A stretch of DNA of 64,000 bases from Stictocephala bisonia (Eukaryota > Arthropoda > Insecta > Hemiptera > Membracidae). The notes under the pieces are model-generated. The model was not told where the DNA came from and did not search any database. It saw only the letters and a program-made list of their open reading frames with translations. The number at the start of each line of letters is the position of its first letter. Position 1 is the stretch's first letter. The DNA lies in NCBI GenBank assembly GCA_035578905.1, contig JAQJVL010000258.1, positions 372,001 through 436,000 of the forward strand, read 5' to 3'. The position numbers were made by a program, and so were the translations under genes. This document shows, one piece after another, positions 36,469-49,039 of the stretch.

Positions 36469-36844
36469 ATACAGTGCAAGTGAGCGCCACACAACACAAA
36501 TATGTTACAATATAAGTACAAAATGCATAAACGTACTACAATACAAGCACAAAATGCACAAATATACTACAATATATTTGTATATGCATACAGTACGAAA
36601 TGCACAAATACTATTGTGATCGATTTTGGCGAATCACGCTCACTTTCCTCAGACCAGAGCAGTTCGCAAAAGACTAGGTGTACTTTCGTACTTATATTGT
36701 AAATATTTGTGCTTGTATTGTGCAATTTGTACTTGTACTGCAGTATATTTGTGCATTTTTTACTTGTATTGTAATATATTTGTGCATTTTGTGCTTATAT
36801 TGTAATATATTTTTGTAGTGTGACGTTCACTTGTACTGTGTATA
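36469..36844. mobile_element. Fold-back element with internally repetitive arms
   Basis: Left arm from TATACAGTGCAAGTGAGCG (36469) pairs with the right arm ending CACTTGTACTGTGTATA (36844). Each arm is about 150 bp, and each contains 2-4 units of an about 31-bp repeat (ACAATATAAGCACAAAATGC). The loop around 36620-36680 is unlike the arms and includes GATCGATTTTGGCGAATC. No coding capacity. Confidence 0.75.
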
Positions 36845-37677
36845 TACGAACACGTATTATACTAATTATAAAACTATATTACATTATGTAGATAATAATT
36901 TGCATAGCACCTTGGCCAAATCGTCACCGGGAATTATAGATTCTGGTTATGACACCGGCCGCCTAGGCCTAAGATATAATTCGCAAAAGCACAATGATAA
37001 TAGTATTTTCGTTTATACATGATATTCGATATTGAAAGAATACACCAACATAAAAAGAACATAAATGGCATTATACTATTATATCGGTAAAAAGCAGGGT
37101 TAGTTAAAAAAATAACTTTTTTGAAACCATATTTTGTTTGCTCGCTATCAAACGTAATATTTTTTATTTATATGTTATATAACACTTATTTACCCATGAC
37201 CTTTGTGGTTGGGGATAATCACCAACCTTCTTATTAGGTGGTGATGCTGGGATCAACTGTATTCGGTAAGTTAATATTTAAAATGTCCTTCTTTAAATAA
37301 TATCTAAGTATAACAATATATCCTATTAACAAATTAGATAATCAATATAACAAATTAACGGTAAGTTTAATACCAAATAGGCCTACGTAGTCAAATGTAT
37401 CTCTGTGACTACATATTATTTTTTATTATTTAACTTTTTATACTGTACCTGCAATTGACAGAGTTAATTTAAGCCAGAAAAGGGGGTTGCATATTTTCAA
37501 CGCCATATTCAGAGTAAATAAAGAACTTAGAGAAACCTATAAATGGTATACTGTTATAGATTTTAAAACATATTAAATCACTTAGAGAGATTGCCTCCTC
37601 TATATTACTATATTAGTGAATAAAAAAATAGGTTTAATGTGTCTTGAGGTTTGTTTGTAAAGCACATTATTACTAAT
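36845..37677. other. AT-rich DNA
   Basis: Nothing supported apart from scattered AGGCCTA motifs. Confidence 0.4.
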
Positions 37678-38190
37678 GGTTACTCAGGAGGGTTGTTACT
37701 GTGGTTACTTAGGAGGGTAGTTACTGTGGTTACTCAGGAGGGTAGTTACCGTGGTTACTTAGGAGGGTAGTTACTGTGGTTACTTAGGAGGGTAGTTACT
37801 GTGGTTACTTAGGAGGGTAGTTACTGTGGTTACTCAGGAGGGTAGTTACCGTGGTTACTCAGGAGGGTAGTTACCGTGGTTACTTAGGAGGGTAGTTACT
37901 GTGGTTACTTAGGAGGGTAGTTACTGTGGTTACTCAGGAGGGTAGTTACCGTGGTTACTCAGGAGGGTAGTTACTGTGGTTACTTAGGAGGGTAGTTACT
38001 GTGGTTACTCAGGAGGGTAGTTACTGTGGTTACTTAGGAGGGTAGTTACTGTGGTTACACAAGAGGGTAGTTACTGTGGTTACTCAGGAGGGTAGTTACT
38101 GTGGTTACTTAGGAGGGTAGTTACTGTGGTTACTTAGGAGGGTAGTTACTGTGGTTACTTAGGAGGGTAGTTACTGTGGTTACTCCGTAT
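37678..38190. repeat. 25-bp minisatellite, about 20 copies
   Basis: Unit GGTTACTYAGGAGGGTAGTTACYGT repeated every 25 bp with two main variable positions (CTC/CTT and CTG/CCG) and one ACACAAGAG variant near 38058. Lies about 290 bp beyond the stop at 38483. Confidence 0.95.
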
Positions 38191-38423
38191 CGACATTAAG
38201 CTGTTAACGTCTTGTTTTATATCAGGTGACTCATCTCACTTAAGAGAAATCCCATTGAGTAAAATCACTAAGAAAGGGTTCCAATCTTTAAAACGTCTTA
38301 TAAATTCTCTAAAAAGTTACAGGCTGCTATTATGAAAGTGTAGGCCATCAAATAAAGTATATATATTTATTTACTTGAAAATATGTTGTCATTTAATTCC
38401 AGAATTGAATTATTCAAGTCTCT

Positions 38424-38429
38424 TTTATT
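38424..38429 (-). terminator. Poly(A) signal AATAAA for the 38483 stop
   Basis: AATAAA on the minus strand about 55 bases after the TAA at 38483-38485, as expected for a short 3'UTR. Confidence 0.7.
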
Positions 38430-38482
38430 TCATTATCTAGATAACATAAATAACAAATTATAAAATCGAAACTAAGATTCCT

Positions 38483-38664
38483 TTATAGTTCGTACTCCTG
38501 GAGATCATCGTCTGAGATGGGAGCTTCCTTCTCACATTGGTCAATCCAGTCTTGGTAATCTTCTTTATACGGTTTGGAAGTTTCGCCAGGCAACACGTCA
38601 GCCATTGTTATCTTTTTATTTACAGTCAATTCCTTCTCGAGAGTTTTCTCTGGGTTCATAAAAT
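38483..38664 (-). CDS. Last exon (59 codons) of a short acidic isoform or gene
   Basis: Acceptor TTTTTTAG precedes 38664; two bases, 59 codons, then TAA. It reads FMNPEKTLEKELTVNKKITM, later YKEDYQDWIDQCEKEAP and an acidic end ISDDDLQEYEL. The split codon fits the donor at 39689, making a clean in-frame two-exon unit, and a poly(A) signal follows. If the locus is single, this is an alternative last exon skipped in the long form. Function unknown. Confidence 0.8.
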
Positions 38665-39688
38665 CTAAAAAACAAATCCTGATATTGAAATGTTATAAAA
38701 CAAGAATACATTTAAATTAAAACGAAAGAATAATAAATAAATGAAATTATAATGGTTAAATATATACATATAAAATAAACATAAAACTGACAATAAATTA
38801 ATAGTAAAGTTTTGGGAGAAACTATTCTAATATCCCAGGAGAAGGATTCAGGCAAACAAAAAGTGCCAAGTGTAGGCATCAAAGGAAAATTTAACTGTAC
38901 AAAGTTTTTATTTATCATACAATATTATTACCTAGACATTATTTATAGTATATTGTGAGTGAAATGATCAGAGGGATGAGCAATATTAAAGCATGTGTGT
39001 ATGTGTTTTATTTTTATAAACTTTAATGTCATGAAAAGCAACGAGTATTTTTTATTACTTTCTCTGTTTAAGATTATTTACTAATACAAATATTAATTTT
39101 TAGATACATTGTACATTTTCATGAATTTAACTTCTGTTTATAACATAAAAACTAACCTCTTGGTTAGGCAATTGATCATACCATATACATTATGTAAAAA
39201 AAATAAAATGTGTTTTTTAATAAATTCTCTTAAGCCAATAACTTTCTAAATGTGGCCCTTAATATCTTAATATATTTTAAAGACACCGTTTGGAATATAC
39301 ATATTCTTGCAATAGACAAACCTTCGTGGTCTTAACCCCTCCTTAAAAACAGCTCCTGGTTCTTTACCGTCTTTATCACTTAGAACCAAACTTCTATTCT
39401 AAAAATTCATAATCATAAAAGTGTTGTTAAATACTCAGCTTAAATGTTAATTTATATAAATATTAATACTTTGTTGTAACTCCTCCTAAAACAAAGATCA
39501 TATGCCCTTTCGAAAGGGTCCTTAGTGGATCTATCCTTCCACTATATACTTTATTGAGTGACAGTTTTACTCAGTTGTCAGCATATCCAGTACATAAGTG
39601 CAAGTGAAAACTGTTTTTAAAACACACACTATTAAAAAAAAGAACAGATACAATTATTATAAATACTTTAAAATAAGAATTATCTTAC
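38665..39688. other. Intron between 39689 and 38664
   Basis: About 1 kb, AT-rich, no elements recognised. Confidence 0.6.
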
Positions 39689-40240
39689 GATTCTTGAGAG
39701 CCTCTATTTCTTCCATATTAGTACCATCTGTGGGTGGGTCTAACATAGGTTTCCCATTTTTTCCCATTTCCATGTAATCAGCACCATGATAAAAGAGTTC
39801 TCCTATTTCTTCCAGCTTAACCCAGGTGATGCCTTTTAGGTTGACTGATATAAGTGGGTACTTGGTCGCCTTCATGTATTCCGACGGCTCCGGAGGTGGA
39901 GGTAACGGGTCTTCTTCATCTGTATCATCATCGGGTTTCTTTCCATATTGTGGATCTTTGTAGGCCATATTTAGAAGATTTCTGCCTACCATCTTCCATT
40001 GATAAGGTCTCAAATTTGGCAGTTTTATATCGTAAGTGTATTCCTCCTTTTCTAGTTTAATATCATCAAAGTCATCAGGTAAGTCATACAAACCACCTTT
40101 GCCATCTTTTGGAAAGCAATGTTCACACAGAGGAGCTTCATTTTCAAGTTTTTTCTTAAATTTTTCATCTAAATATATTTCTGGAAGACCAGGAATTTTG
40201 TCAAAGATTTCTACGATCTTTGATCTGATTCTCCAGAACC
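39689..40240 (-). CDS. Internal exon (552 bp) encoding an acidic, proline-containing protein segment
   Basis: Acceptor TTATTTTCAG precedes 40240 and donor AATC|GTAAGATAA follows 39689. It holds two bases, 183 codons and one base, phase 1 on both sides. The protein runs FWRIRSKIVEIFDKIPGLPE, a CEHCF pair, a region YTYDIKLPNLRPYQWKMVGR, an acidic linker with PLPPPPEP, and WVKLEEIGELFYHGADYMEM. The sequence is ordered-looking with many aromatic residues, unlike the disordered exons further left. The true frame extends upstream of any ATG, so it is not a first exon. The nearest coding exon upstream that fits its phase and has a start codon is 61772-62199. No family recognised. Confidence 0.85.
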
Positions 40241-40304
40241 CTGAAAATAATATGGAACATAGTACACTGCTTATTTTGATATACTGAAATACAGGATCCT
40301 AAAA

Positions 40305-40493
40305 TACAGGGTGTCTTATTTAAATGGACCACCATTGGGATCTTGGAAACTATATGCCTGACAACACCTTCAAGGGATCCTTACCTTGTTTTAGGAAACA
40401 ATTAAAAAGACATATTTCAAAAATTCCAAAAAAGCTGCTTCCATTTTTACAATATGGTGGTCAACTTTGTTTTTTCTTGTGGAACACCCTGTA
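40305..40493. mobile_element. Short MITE with CAGGGTGT termini and TA duplications
   Basis: TA-CAGGGTGTCTTATTT at the left and GGAACACCCTG-TA at the right. Subterminal GGACCACCATTGG faces ATGGTGGTCAACTT. Termini match the 24.0-kb fold-back. About 190 bp; the 65-codon frame over it is not a gene. Confidence 0.8.
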
Positions 40494-41216
40494 TATTATT
40501 ATGGTTTTTTTATATAAATAGTAATTTTTAGTTTTTTTTTATTCTTTTGCTTTTTAGATGGTTTATTTAATAACATAGATATGAGAGCTAAACATTTTCA
40601 GGTTCCATATAGAGCTAACCATTGAGATAACAACTTCTTTAATATTCATTAAAAAAATGATCTAATTTTCAAACATTACAACGTACATTTGGAACATTTA
40701 TTGCTTTTCTTTTTTATGATTAAACTGCATAGTTTATTAAAATATATCACAAAAAAATTGAAACAAATATGTTACTATTTTGTCACCGATACATTAATGT
40801 TGGCAGTAATGTTTTCATTATTACGTGATTAAGTCAACTTCTAATACAGCTGTGGATATGTATTGGAAGTTGACTTAAACAGCTGATACTGGTAACTGTG
40901 CTGTCAACATAAATTCATCTTTGACAAAATTGGAACGTATTTGTTTCAATTTCTGTGTGTTATTCTTGAATACACTATGCAGTTAAATCGTAGAAAAAGA
41001 ATAGCTAAGCATATATTTTTCAAATGTATGTTGTAATGTTTGTGGATTAGACAATTTTTTGAATGCATACTAAACAAATTGTTATCTTAATAGTAACCTA
41101 CATAACAAATCCGAAAATGTTGAACACTCATAGCTACGTTATTAAGCAAATTATCGGAAAACTGCCAAAAATAAATGAGTCTTAAAATACTTAAAATATA
41201 TAGAACAATTATAAAA

Positions 41217-41407
41217 TACAGGGGTTTCAACCAGAAAAAACAAATTTGACTACAATATTGGAAAATGGTGGCAGTTTTTCAAAATTTGAAATTTGTATTT
41301 TTAATTGTCTCTAAAAACAAGGTAAGTTTCTTAGTTTTTAAAAGTTGTTTATCAGACATGATTTCCAAGATCACAATATTAGCACATTTATATTTAGACA
41401 CACTGTA
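41217..41407. mobile_element. Diverged relative of the 40.3-kb MITE
   Basis: Left end TA-CAGGGGTTTCAACCAGAAA and following GGAAAATGG resemble the complement of the right end of the 40305-40493 element. The right end is CACACTG-TA. Similar size (191 bp), opposite orientation. Confidence 0.6.
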
Positions 41408-42620
41408 TATTTAGAATGTATAGCTTAAACATTTTACAATAAATTACTTTTGTTGACGTCATATTAAATTTAGAAAAGTTAGTTTTGATTAAAATTACCA
41501 CTGAAATAGAACTGTTGTAAAACGGGTGATTTTTATTAGTTATTGGAAAGTTTTTATGCTTGCCAACAAAGGATAGCTGTAATGTTTTAAAGTGGTTTCT
41601 GACCAAGCATGATAGTAAAGACCTGTTATTTAAAAAAAGAGGAGTTTTTAGAAATATTTATTCATGCAATTCATGCAGTTGAACTGTACTTGACATTTAT
41701 CAGTGTTTTTGTAACTATAAATATATACTTGTTAAGAGATGTATGAGTAGGTTTAGACCCTACAAGTTTAATTAAGCATTATAAAGTACACAAGAAGTTT
41801 TTGTATCAGGAGTACATTATTAATATTGTAATTTGTGGAAAATAAAATAAGTACTGTAATTTAAAGAAATCTATCACGATTATATTTGAAAACCTAAAAT
41901 TGTTGCCTTTTAAAGTATATAGTTGGACACTTAAATATAGGTTAACAATATATAATAGACTGGTAATTACTTTTGTAAGATGGGTGTTATCAGAATGCTG
42001 TTCATTTTAATTGGTGTAATACGAATGCAGTGACAATGGAAAGAATACAAACAGGATTCTTTCTATAGTAAGGTAAGATTTTAATCACAATGTAGTGGTT
42101 AAGTGACTCATCTCGTAGAGGTAGATCATCATCTGCAAAAATACAGGTGCCTACCTATATGAAACTTGACTCTTTGATTAGAGGAAATCTTTCAAGGGCA
42201 CAATTTAGAGGAAATCCATCTTCTTCTCACACTAGACATATGAAGACTATTGATGATTAGAGTTAAAAACGATGGAAGCAAAGAAAAAGACCTATATAGG
42301 GATAGCTAATAAGTTTATATTAGTGAAATTTAGTCGACAGACCGACTCGCCTACACTTTGGAATCTGCTAATTAACAATACATCACAACAGTTTACTTCG
42401 ACTTCCCAGCTGTCTGGATGATAAGAGGTTAGGAATAGGATGGGAAAAGGAACATGACTGAAAACGGACATCTGTATTGTGGACTGGTATTTCTTTATAG
42501 GCCCCGCAGCCTAAATCCCATTATGATTGTCTGTATGTTAAGTGAGGGTGGGGAGGCTCATCTATACTGTTAATTCTGCTGTTAGTTTGTCACATTAAGT
42601 TCACTACTACTTCCCAACTA
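41408..42620. other. Intergenic or intronic DNA
   Basis: AT-rich, no supported feature. Confidence 0.4.
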
Positions 42621-42824
42621 TATGGAGGATACATGATACACGGTGGTGATATGGAGGGTACATGATACACGGTGGTGATATGGAGGGTACATGATACACG
42701 GTGGTGATATGGAGGGTACATGATACACGGTGGTGATATGGAGGGTACATGATACACGGTGGTGATAAGGAGGGTACATGATACACGGTGGTGATATGGA
42801 GGGTACATGATACATGGTGGTGAT
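42621..42824. repeat. 29-bp minisatellite, seven copies
   Basis: Unit ATGGAGGGTACATGATACAC plus GGTGGTGAT repeated every 29 bp, nearly identical; visible changes are TATAAGG in one unit and ACATGG in the last. Frames with CTLHITTVYHVPS repeats are by-products. Confidence 0.95.
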
Positions 42825-42887
42825 CATCCAATGTATTATACAATTAAACATGTTTTCTGGAGAATCTCGTGTCTAGAGGACTTCCAG

Positions 42888-42960
42888 ATTTACCTTTAGT
42901 TTTCATATAGACCTCTTAAAGCATAAATGGAAATTAAGGTTCATTTCTGAAAAGGGAGCA
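42888..42960 (-). other. Weak candidate 5' exon upstream of 40240
   Basis: A stretch with acceptor CTCCCTTTTCAG and donor CTAAAG|GTAAAT would supply ATG AAA ACT AAA G in the phase needed by the 40240 exon. It would give only four codons and has an earlier out-of-frame ATG. Recorded as an alternative to the 62.2-kb start exon. Confidence 0.12.
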
Positions 42961-43274
42961 ATGCTTTTTTCCAAATAAGATTCTCATACATTTGACTACT
43001 GCACCAAATTGAACTTTTTTTTCTTGTTCCTCGAGAATTATTTACCTAAGCTGACCTTAGTAAACAAACTTTTCTCTTACGGGGGTTATAAACCATATTT
43101 CTTGTATTCGAAAAATAATTGTGACCATGAGAACCAAATCTCCAAACAATATATATTATATATAAATCGTATAGCCTTTTGCCAGCTACGATTTATTACT
43201 AACAAAATTTATAAAAATTATGATGTATAATTGGGAAAGTCCAAAAGTCTATGGATATTAATAATAATAAAAAT

Positions 43275-43935
43275 ATCAAGCGATCTGCTGTCACAAAGCT
43301 AAATCCAGTTCATCGAGCCATTTAAAATCTGCCTAACTGATTCTATTTATACTAGGTAATCCCTCTGTAAAAAGGTTACATTCTGTAACTATGTGATCCA
43401 TTGTTTGTATAGACTCCAGCAATCACATGACTGAATTAGTGTCACTGCCCATTTATATTTCCAGTAGGTACATCTGTCAGCACCAGTTCTGAATATACTC
43501 AACAGTGTCCATTCACTTCCGGGGAGGTTCATTCCAACTGCAGGTATTGACGTCTGCAGGTAATAAGGAACTTATTTCGTCCATCAAAACCATTCCATGA
43601 AATGGGCCAGCTAGTATTTATTGGGCGAGAAATTTATCTCCTCAACTTGAAATCAGTACGTAGAGGTGGGTTTCGAGTTTTCAAGCGACCATTCTGCTAT
43701 GGGAGATCCTGTGTAATAGGGAGGAGCGGGTCATTACACATAGTACACTACACATAGTAAGAGGGGGGTACTTTCATCTTATAGAATTCTTGAAGTAATG
43801 TCTCCTGATGTCTTACCTCTGGAGGAGCTACATTAAAGCGCACAGGGGGCCAAGGTAGGGAAGTTGCCATGAGTGTGTCACTAATAGCTCTCATGGGCAA
43901 AGTTGGACATCAACCGCTTTAATAAGTGCGCTACT
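43275..43935 (-). mobile_element. LINE fragment, C-terminal region of RT ORF (copy 2)
   Basis: Same layout as 12463-12985: MRAISDTLMATSLPW, then FNVAPPEVRHQETLLQEF, and near 43400 the QTMDHIV-type region, with many stops. Shared nucleotide landmarks are GTAACT-TGTGATCCATTGTTTG and GGGGAGGTTCATTCCA. Same strand as copy 1, independently truncated. Confidence 0.75.
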
Positions 43936-45660
43936 TCATATAGTATCTGAACTTGAATAATTCTTAATTTTTTCTGAACATATTTAAATTCTCTTATATG
44001 CCTTTTGATAGCTTTCTGACAGTTATTGTTGGTCATTTTCTTCTGCTTCTGGACATTTTCATAACAAGAGGGAAGTAAGATTACTTTTTAACTGATTCAG
44101 TGACGGTGAATGAGTTGGACAGATACATGAAAAACGTTCATTACGTTTTTTATTAAAACATGAAAAACGTGCTGATTATTCTAAAAAACAGGTGGTTTGT
44201 GAATAATAGTGATAGATGAATAAAATAAAGATAATTTCACGTATCATTGATGAGGGCCTATGAATGATGCTTGTCCATTTATTTTTACGATACAATAAAC
44301 GCACAGATACATTAGCAGATAGATAAGTCTCTTGAATGATTTCAAGTCCAGAATTATAGTGTGTGCCTTTCAGCGAGCAGATAAAGTGGACAGAATTCAG
44401 GACGGTAAAACAGTATAGAGTACGATAGAGCTGGCTTGACCAACAAATAGCACCTTAAAGGTTAGGCCACAAGTAAGGCGACTTTTGTTACGGTGTTTAC
44501 TGTATCTGGATATATATATTGAAATTGTAGATAAAGTTTTTATTCTCAATTGAAGTAAATGTTAGAATAAATGGACGGAGTCTAAAGGATCATTCTAAAT
44601 ATTGTAGTCCTGGGGGAATAAGACAGGATTTTCTTCATACCAAATACATTTATTGTGTATTCACCTTGCTCTAAATAAATTTATTTGACATTAATGAGCA
44701 GAGAGAGGCTAAAGCAGATGAATAAAAAAATGTTAGAGGGGAAAACAAGGCTTTATAGTTATCAAACCATTTTATAATGTGTCATGGGGAATTTTAGACC
44801 ATTAACTTGATTGAAATACAGTAATATCGATAAATCATGGTTTGGCATCCAATATTTATAAAGCTTCTATAAAAATCTGTGTAACATAACTTTACTGTAT
44901 AGTTAGATTGTAATATAAAAGTCCGTTAACTTTAGTATCGAGTGAAACGCTAGCTTTCATGTAGTATGAATAGTTGTTTGCAGCCAGCTTCAAATACAAT
45001 ATCATACATCATACTTTAAGCTAATCTAAACTGGCAGTATCTTCGTTAATCATGCTATCGTCTTCTCATAAAATACTAATAATCTAAAACTATTATAAGC
45101 AATTAGGTATTCATAAAAAACGATAAGCTTACATTCAATCATAGTGGATGGTAGGTCCGTATAGTGAGCTAAATCACTTTTCAGTAATTTCCAAGACTAC
45201 TGAGCCGTTTATCTGCGTGCTTATCGGAAAATATAAACAAAAAAACAAAGATAAATGAAATTTGCTCCTAAATAAGTAAGGTTGATGTTTATTGTATTTA
45301 AAAATGAATTAGCACTTGTTAATATTTCTGACTGGCCCTTTGGAAAGCTTTCAAAGTGTTTTATTTTTACTATCAAAGTTAGTGATTTAGTAACGGTAAC
45401 AGCCTGTTTCAAACAACATGATTTTATTTGCACAGTAGTTGCATGTTTTGTTGTCTGTATCACCCTTCTGAATAGGTTATAGGTGTATTATAAACACTTA
45501 TATTTATGACAAATATCTCATATTTTTATTATAAGAACTTTAAAAAATGATCTTAAATGTACTTTATTTGATTTATTTATTAATAGGTTTTTATTCTTAC
45601 GGTAACTACCATATTTAATCATTCGAAACATTCAATAATATTAGCTTTGTTTTTTATTTT
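43936..45660. other. Intergenic or intronic DNA
   Basis: No supported gene. Open frames at 45221-45482 on both strands overlap each other and lack splice context. Confidence 0.4.
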
Positions 45661-45692
45661 ATATTATAAAAATCACACAGCTACAGACCGAT

Positions 45693-48600
45693 CTTGGATG
45701 TACTTCAAAGTAATAATGTATTTAAAACAGTTACATTCTCAACACCTTTTCGGCTAGGAATTTTGGGTAATAATTTTGAGATAATTGCACTTACAGAGAC
45801 CTGGTTAAATGATTCAATTAGTAATAGTGAGCTGTTTCCAGATGATTATATTATTTACAGGAAGGATAGAAGAGGTGAAAATGTAAGAGGAGGGGGTGTT
45901 TTGCTTGCTGTTAAAAATAGTTTTAAATCTTTTAGATTGTTCAATTTGGAAACTGAAGGGGAAAATTTATGGATAAAAATAGTTTTCTCAAAAACGTTTT
46001 CGGTTGTTTTAAGTGTAGTATATTTTCCACCCAATTCACCTTTGCATGTTTACAAGTTGTTTTTTGAAAAACTAGGGCAATATAAGTTTAATAACGAAAA
46101 AATTTTAATTTTGGGGGATTTTAATTTACCATTAAATGGGATTGCTTATAACTTAGCGGAAGGGGGAGAAATTTTTAAACAATTATTATTTTTACACAGA
46201 TGTTTTCTCTCAAGTTAAAACACAATATTTTAAACTGTTTGGATAGAACATTGGATTTAGTTATGACAGATATTAGTGATTTAAATGTTGTGGAAGAGAA
46301 TCCTATTGTTAAGCTGGATCGTCATCATCCAGTTCTAGGAATTAACTTTGAAATTCCGGTTTTAGTTATTAATAGTAATAAGGGTTCATGTTCTACAAAC
46401 AGACAGTATAACTTCAGAAAAGGTGATTATTTAGGTTTGTTTAATTCTGTTAAAGCTGTAGACTGGAATAGTTTTGTAAATAGTAACAGTTGTATTAATG
46501 AAGGAGTTGCCAATTTTTATAATATGTTATACTCAAAACTTGATTTGCATGTTCCTTTGGTTAAACACAGAAAATATAAATATCCAATCTGGTTTTCACA
46601 CAGTACAATAGCTTTAATTAAGAGGAAAGAAAGGGTTCGCATGCTGTTTAAAAAACATAAATATGATTATTTTTCTACTGAATTTAAACAGCTCAGAACG
46701 GAATCAAAATATTGTATTAAACAGGATTATTTTAATTACACTGCTTACCTGGAAGACCATGTTGTAGATAATCCAATGTCTTTCTGGAGTGTGGTGAGGA
46801 GGTTGAGGTCGACTGAAAGCTGTATGACAACAATGACTCTGGATGGGGAGGAGGTAGAGGGGGATGCAGTGATAGCGGAGGCTTTTGTCCAATATTTTAG
46901 GTCTGTTTATGACTTGTCCTCTCTTGATTGCAATCAACTGACTCGGCTTGCTCTTTGCTCACCTGTTCACCCTAGCATAGGCTGTCTCACTTTTGATAAT
47001 ATCAAGGAGGAAGAGGTGTTTATTGCTATTAAAAAACTCAAGTCAAAGCGCTCTTATGGACCTGATGGTATTCCTCCATTTGTTTTTAAAGGTTGTTCAG
47101 AGTTTTTAATAAGGCCTCTTACTTATTTATTTAATAGCTCAATAAATTCTAATTGTTTTCCAGAAGACTGAAAATTAACTAAAGTGGTTCCTATTTTCAA
47201 AAAAGGCCGGAGGGATGATATTAAAAACTATTGACCCGTTGCTATTCTGTCCACACCAGCTAAGATATTTGAGTCTATTTTATATACTAGAATCTTTAAT
47301 CATGTCAAAAATTTTATCACCCCTTTTCAACACGGTTTTTTTCCCTGGTAGATCAATAAATTCAAATCTTTTATGCTTTTCAGATTTTTGTGTTTCTTCT
47401 TTAGATAAAGGTGTTAGATAGTGGATGTTGTTTACACTGACTTTTCCAAAGCGTTTGATAAAGTTAACCATTTAGAACTTTTAAAAAAATTAAACTTTTT
47501 CGGATTTTCAAATAATGCGGTAAAGTTTTTTACTTCGTATCTATTTAATAGGAGGCAAAAGGTAAATTATAGCGGTTTTTTATCTAGTGAAATTTATGTT
47601 CAGTCTGGTGTGCCCCAGGGCTCAAATTTGGGTCCATTAATGTTTATTTTGTTCATAAATTACATAGTAGATTATGTAAGCAATAGTAAAGTACTGTTGT
47701 ATGCTGATGACATGAAGATTTTTCGTGAAATCAACTATTTGCAGGACTGTCATTTGCTTCAAAAGGACTTAGATGGTTTAGTGTTGTGGAGTAGTAAAAA
47801 TCTTAAGTTTAATGCAGATAAATGTGTCGTGGTAAGGTACACTAGAAGAACTCAAAATGCTTTGCACTTTAATTATTCGATGGACAATATTGTACTTGCT
47901 CATCAATCTAAATTTAAGGATCTCGGAGTAATTTTTGACGAAAAGTTTTCTTTTTCTAGCCACATAATTGAAACTTGCAAGGCAGCATATAAAACGTTTG
48001 GTTTTATTAGTAGATCTGGTAGTTTTTTCAGGAATCTGTCCACATTCAAGTTATTATATTTTTCATTAGTAAGATCGAAATTAGAATTTGGTTTTATTAT
48101 TTGGCACCCATTTCATTGTTATTTGTCGGATATGGTAGAGCAAATACAAATTAAGTTTTTAAGGTTACTGTATTTTAAAATATTTGGAGTGTATACATAT
48201 CTTGTTCCGTATTCAGAATTGCTCTCTTTATTTGAAGTAGAAAGTTTAAGGCAAAGAAGGTCCATAGGGTTACTTGTATTTTTAAGTAAGCTAATGAATG
48301 GTGTAGTGGATTGCAGTTCTTTGCTAGCTAGGCTCAATTTTAATGTGCCTCGTCCTGCGTCCAGAGTCCGTGCATTGTTCAGTCCACATTTCGCTCACTC
48401 AGCTTTGGGTGCAAACTCTTCCCTCAATGTTATGATGAGACTGTGCAACGCCTTGCCTGATCATGTCGACTTAATGACATTGACCTTGACCTCTTTCGCT
48501 AGCAAAGTTAGACAACAAATTTCCAGTACTGGTTTTTAATCATATGTTCTTTTTTTAAAAATGTTAAAAAATGTTTTTCTAGTTGTGTTATTTATTTTCT

Positions 48601-48838
48601 TTATATTAAATCTTTGTAAAAACTTCTGTAGCACCAGATAGCTTGCTGTCATGTTTGTTAAATTTATTATTAGAGTTAGAATTTATTTATTAATTGTTGT
48701 TGCATGGTAATATAATTAGTTATTTATTTATTTATTTTTTAAGAAATTTCCACTTGCTGTTAGCCTTATTTGTGTATTATTTATATGTTACAATGTGTAA
48801 TCTGTATTGTAACATGAAATCAAATAAATGAAATGAAA
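45693..48838 (+). mobile_element. Near-complete but inactivated non-LTR retrotransposon (endonuclease plus RT)
   Basis: Plus-strand segments read in order as one LINE polyprotein. The endonuclease part (45694-46218, then shifted from 46200) has ALTETWLND, GGGVLLAV, VYFPPNSP, ILGDFNLPL and LDRHHPVLGI. The RT part has KRSYGPDGIPPFVFKG, VVYTDFSKAFDKVNH, SGVPQGSNLGPLMFILFIN, the catalytic box LLYADDMKIF, NADKCVVV and KDLGVIFDEKFSF. A C-terminal tail follows, with NALPDHVD before the stop at 48539. It belongs to the Jockey/CR1-type group. Damage: a frame change near 46200, in-frame stops at 47169-47171 and 47232-47234, an extra T in the run near 47336-47342, and a stop plus shift at 47419. The endonuclease N-terminus and any ORF1 are missing (5' truncation). 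The 3' end is an ATGAA-like simple tail near 48820-48838. Confidence 0.9.
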
Positions 48839-49039
48839 ACACACTAGTCAACATCCACATGTTATATCCGTGGGAGTAAAATGTTCATAAGTAATATACT
48901 CTTGGTGTAGGATCAGCAATATAAATACGTAAGATCACTAATAAATATTACAACATTGTAAAAACTAAAATAAATACTTTAAAACATGAGACATGCTACC
49001 TACCCTCCCTCGTACTATCAAAACATTGCTGGACCCATC

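Noticed and set aside
42590..42851. Three overlapping minus-strand frames with HVPSISPP repeats
   Set aside because: 29-bp minisatellite read in three frames.
45126..45145. ATGATTGAAT followed by GTAAGC (minus), a possible first exon for the 40240 exon
   Set aside because: Only three codons, no upstream support; the phase match could be chance.
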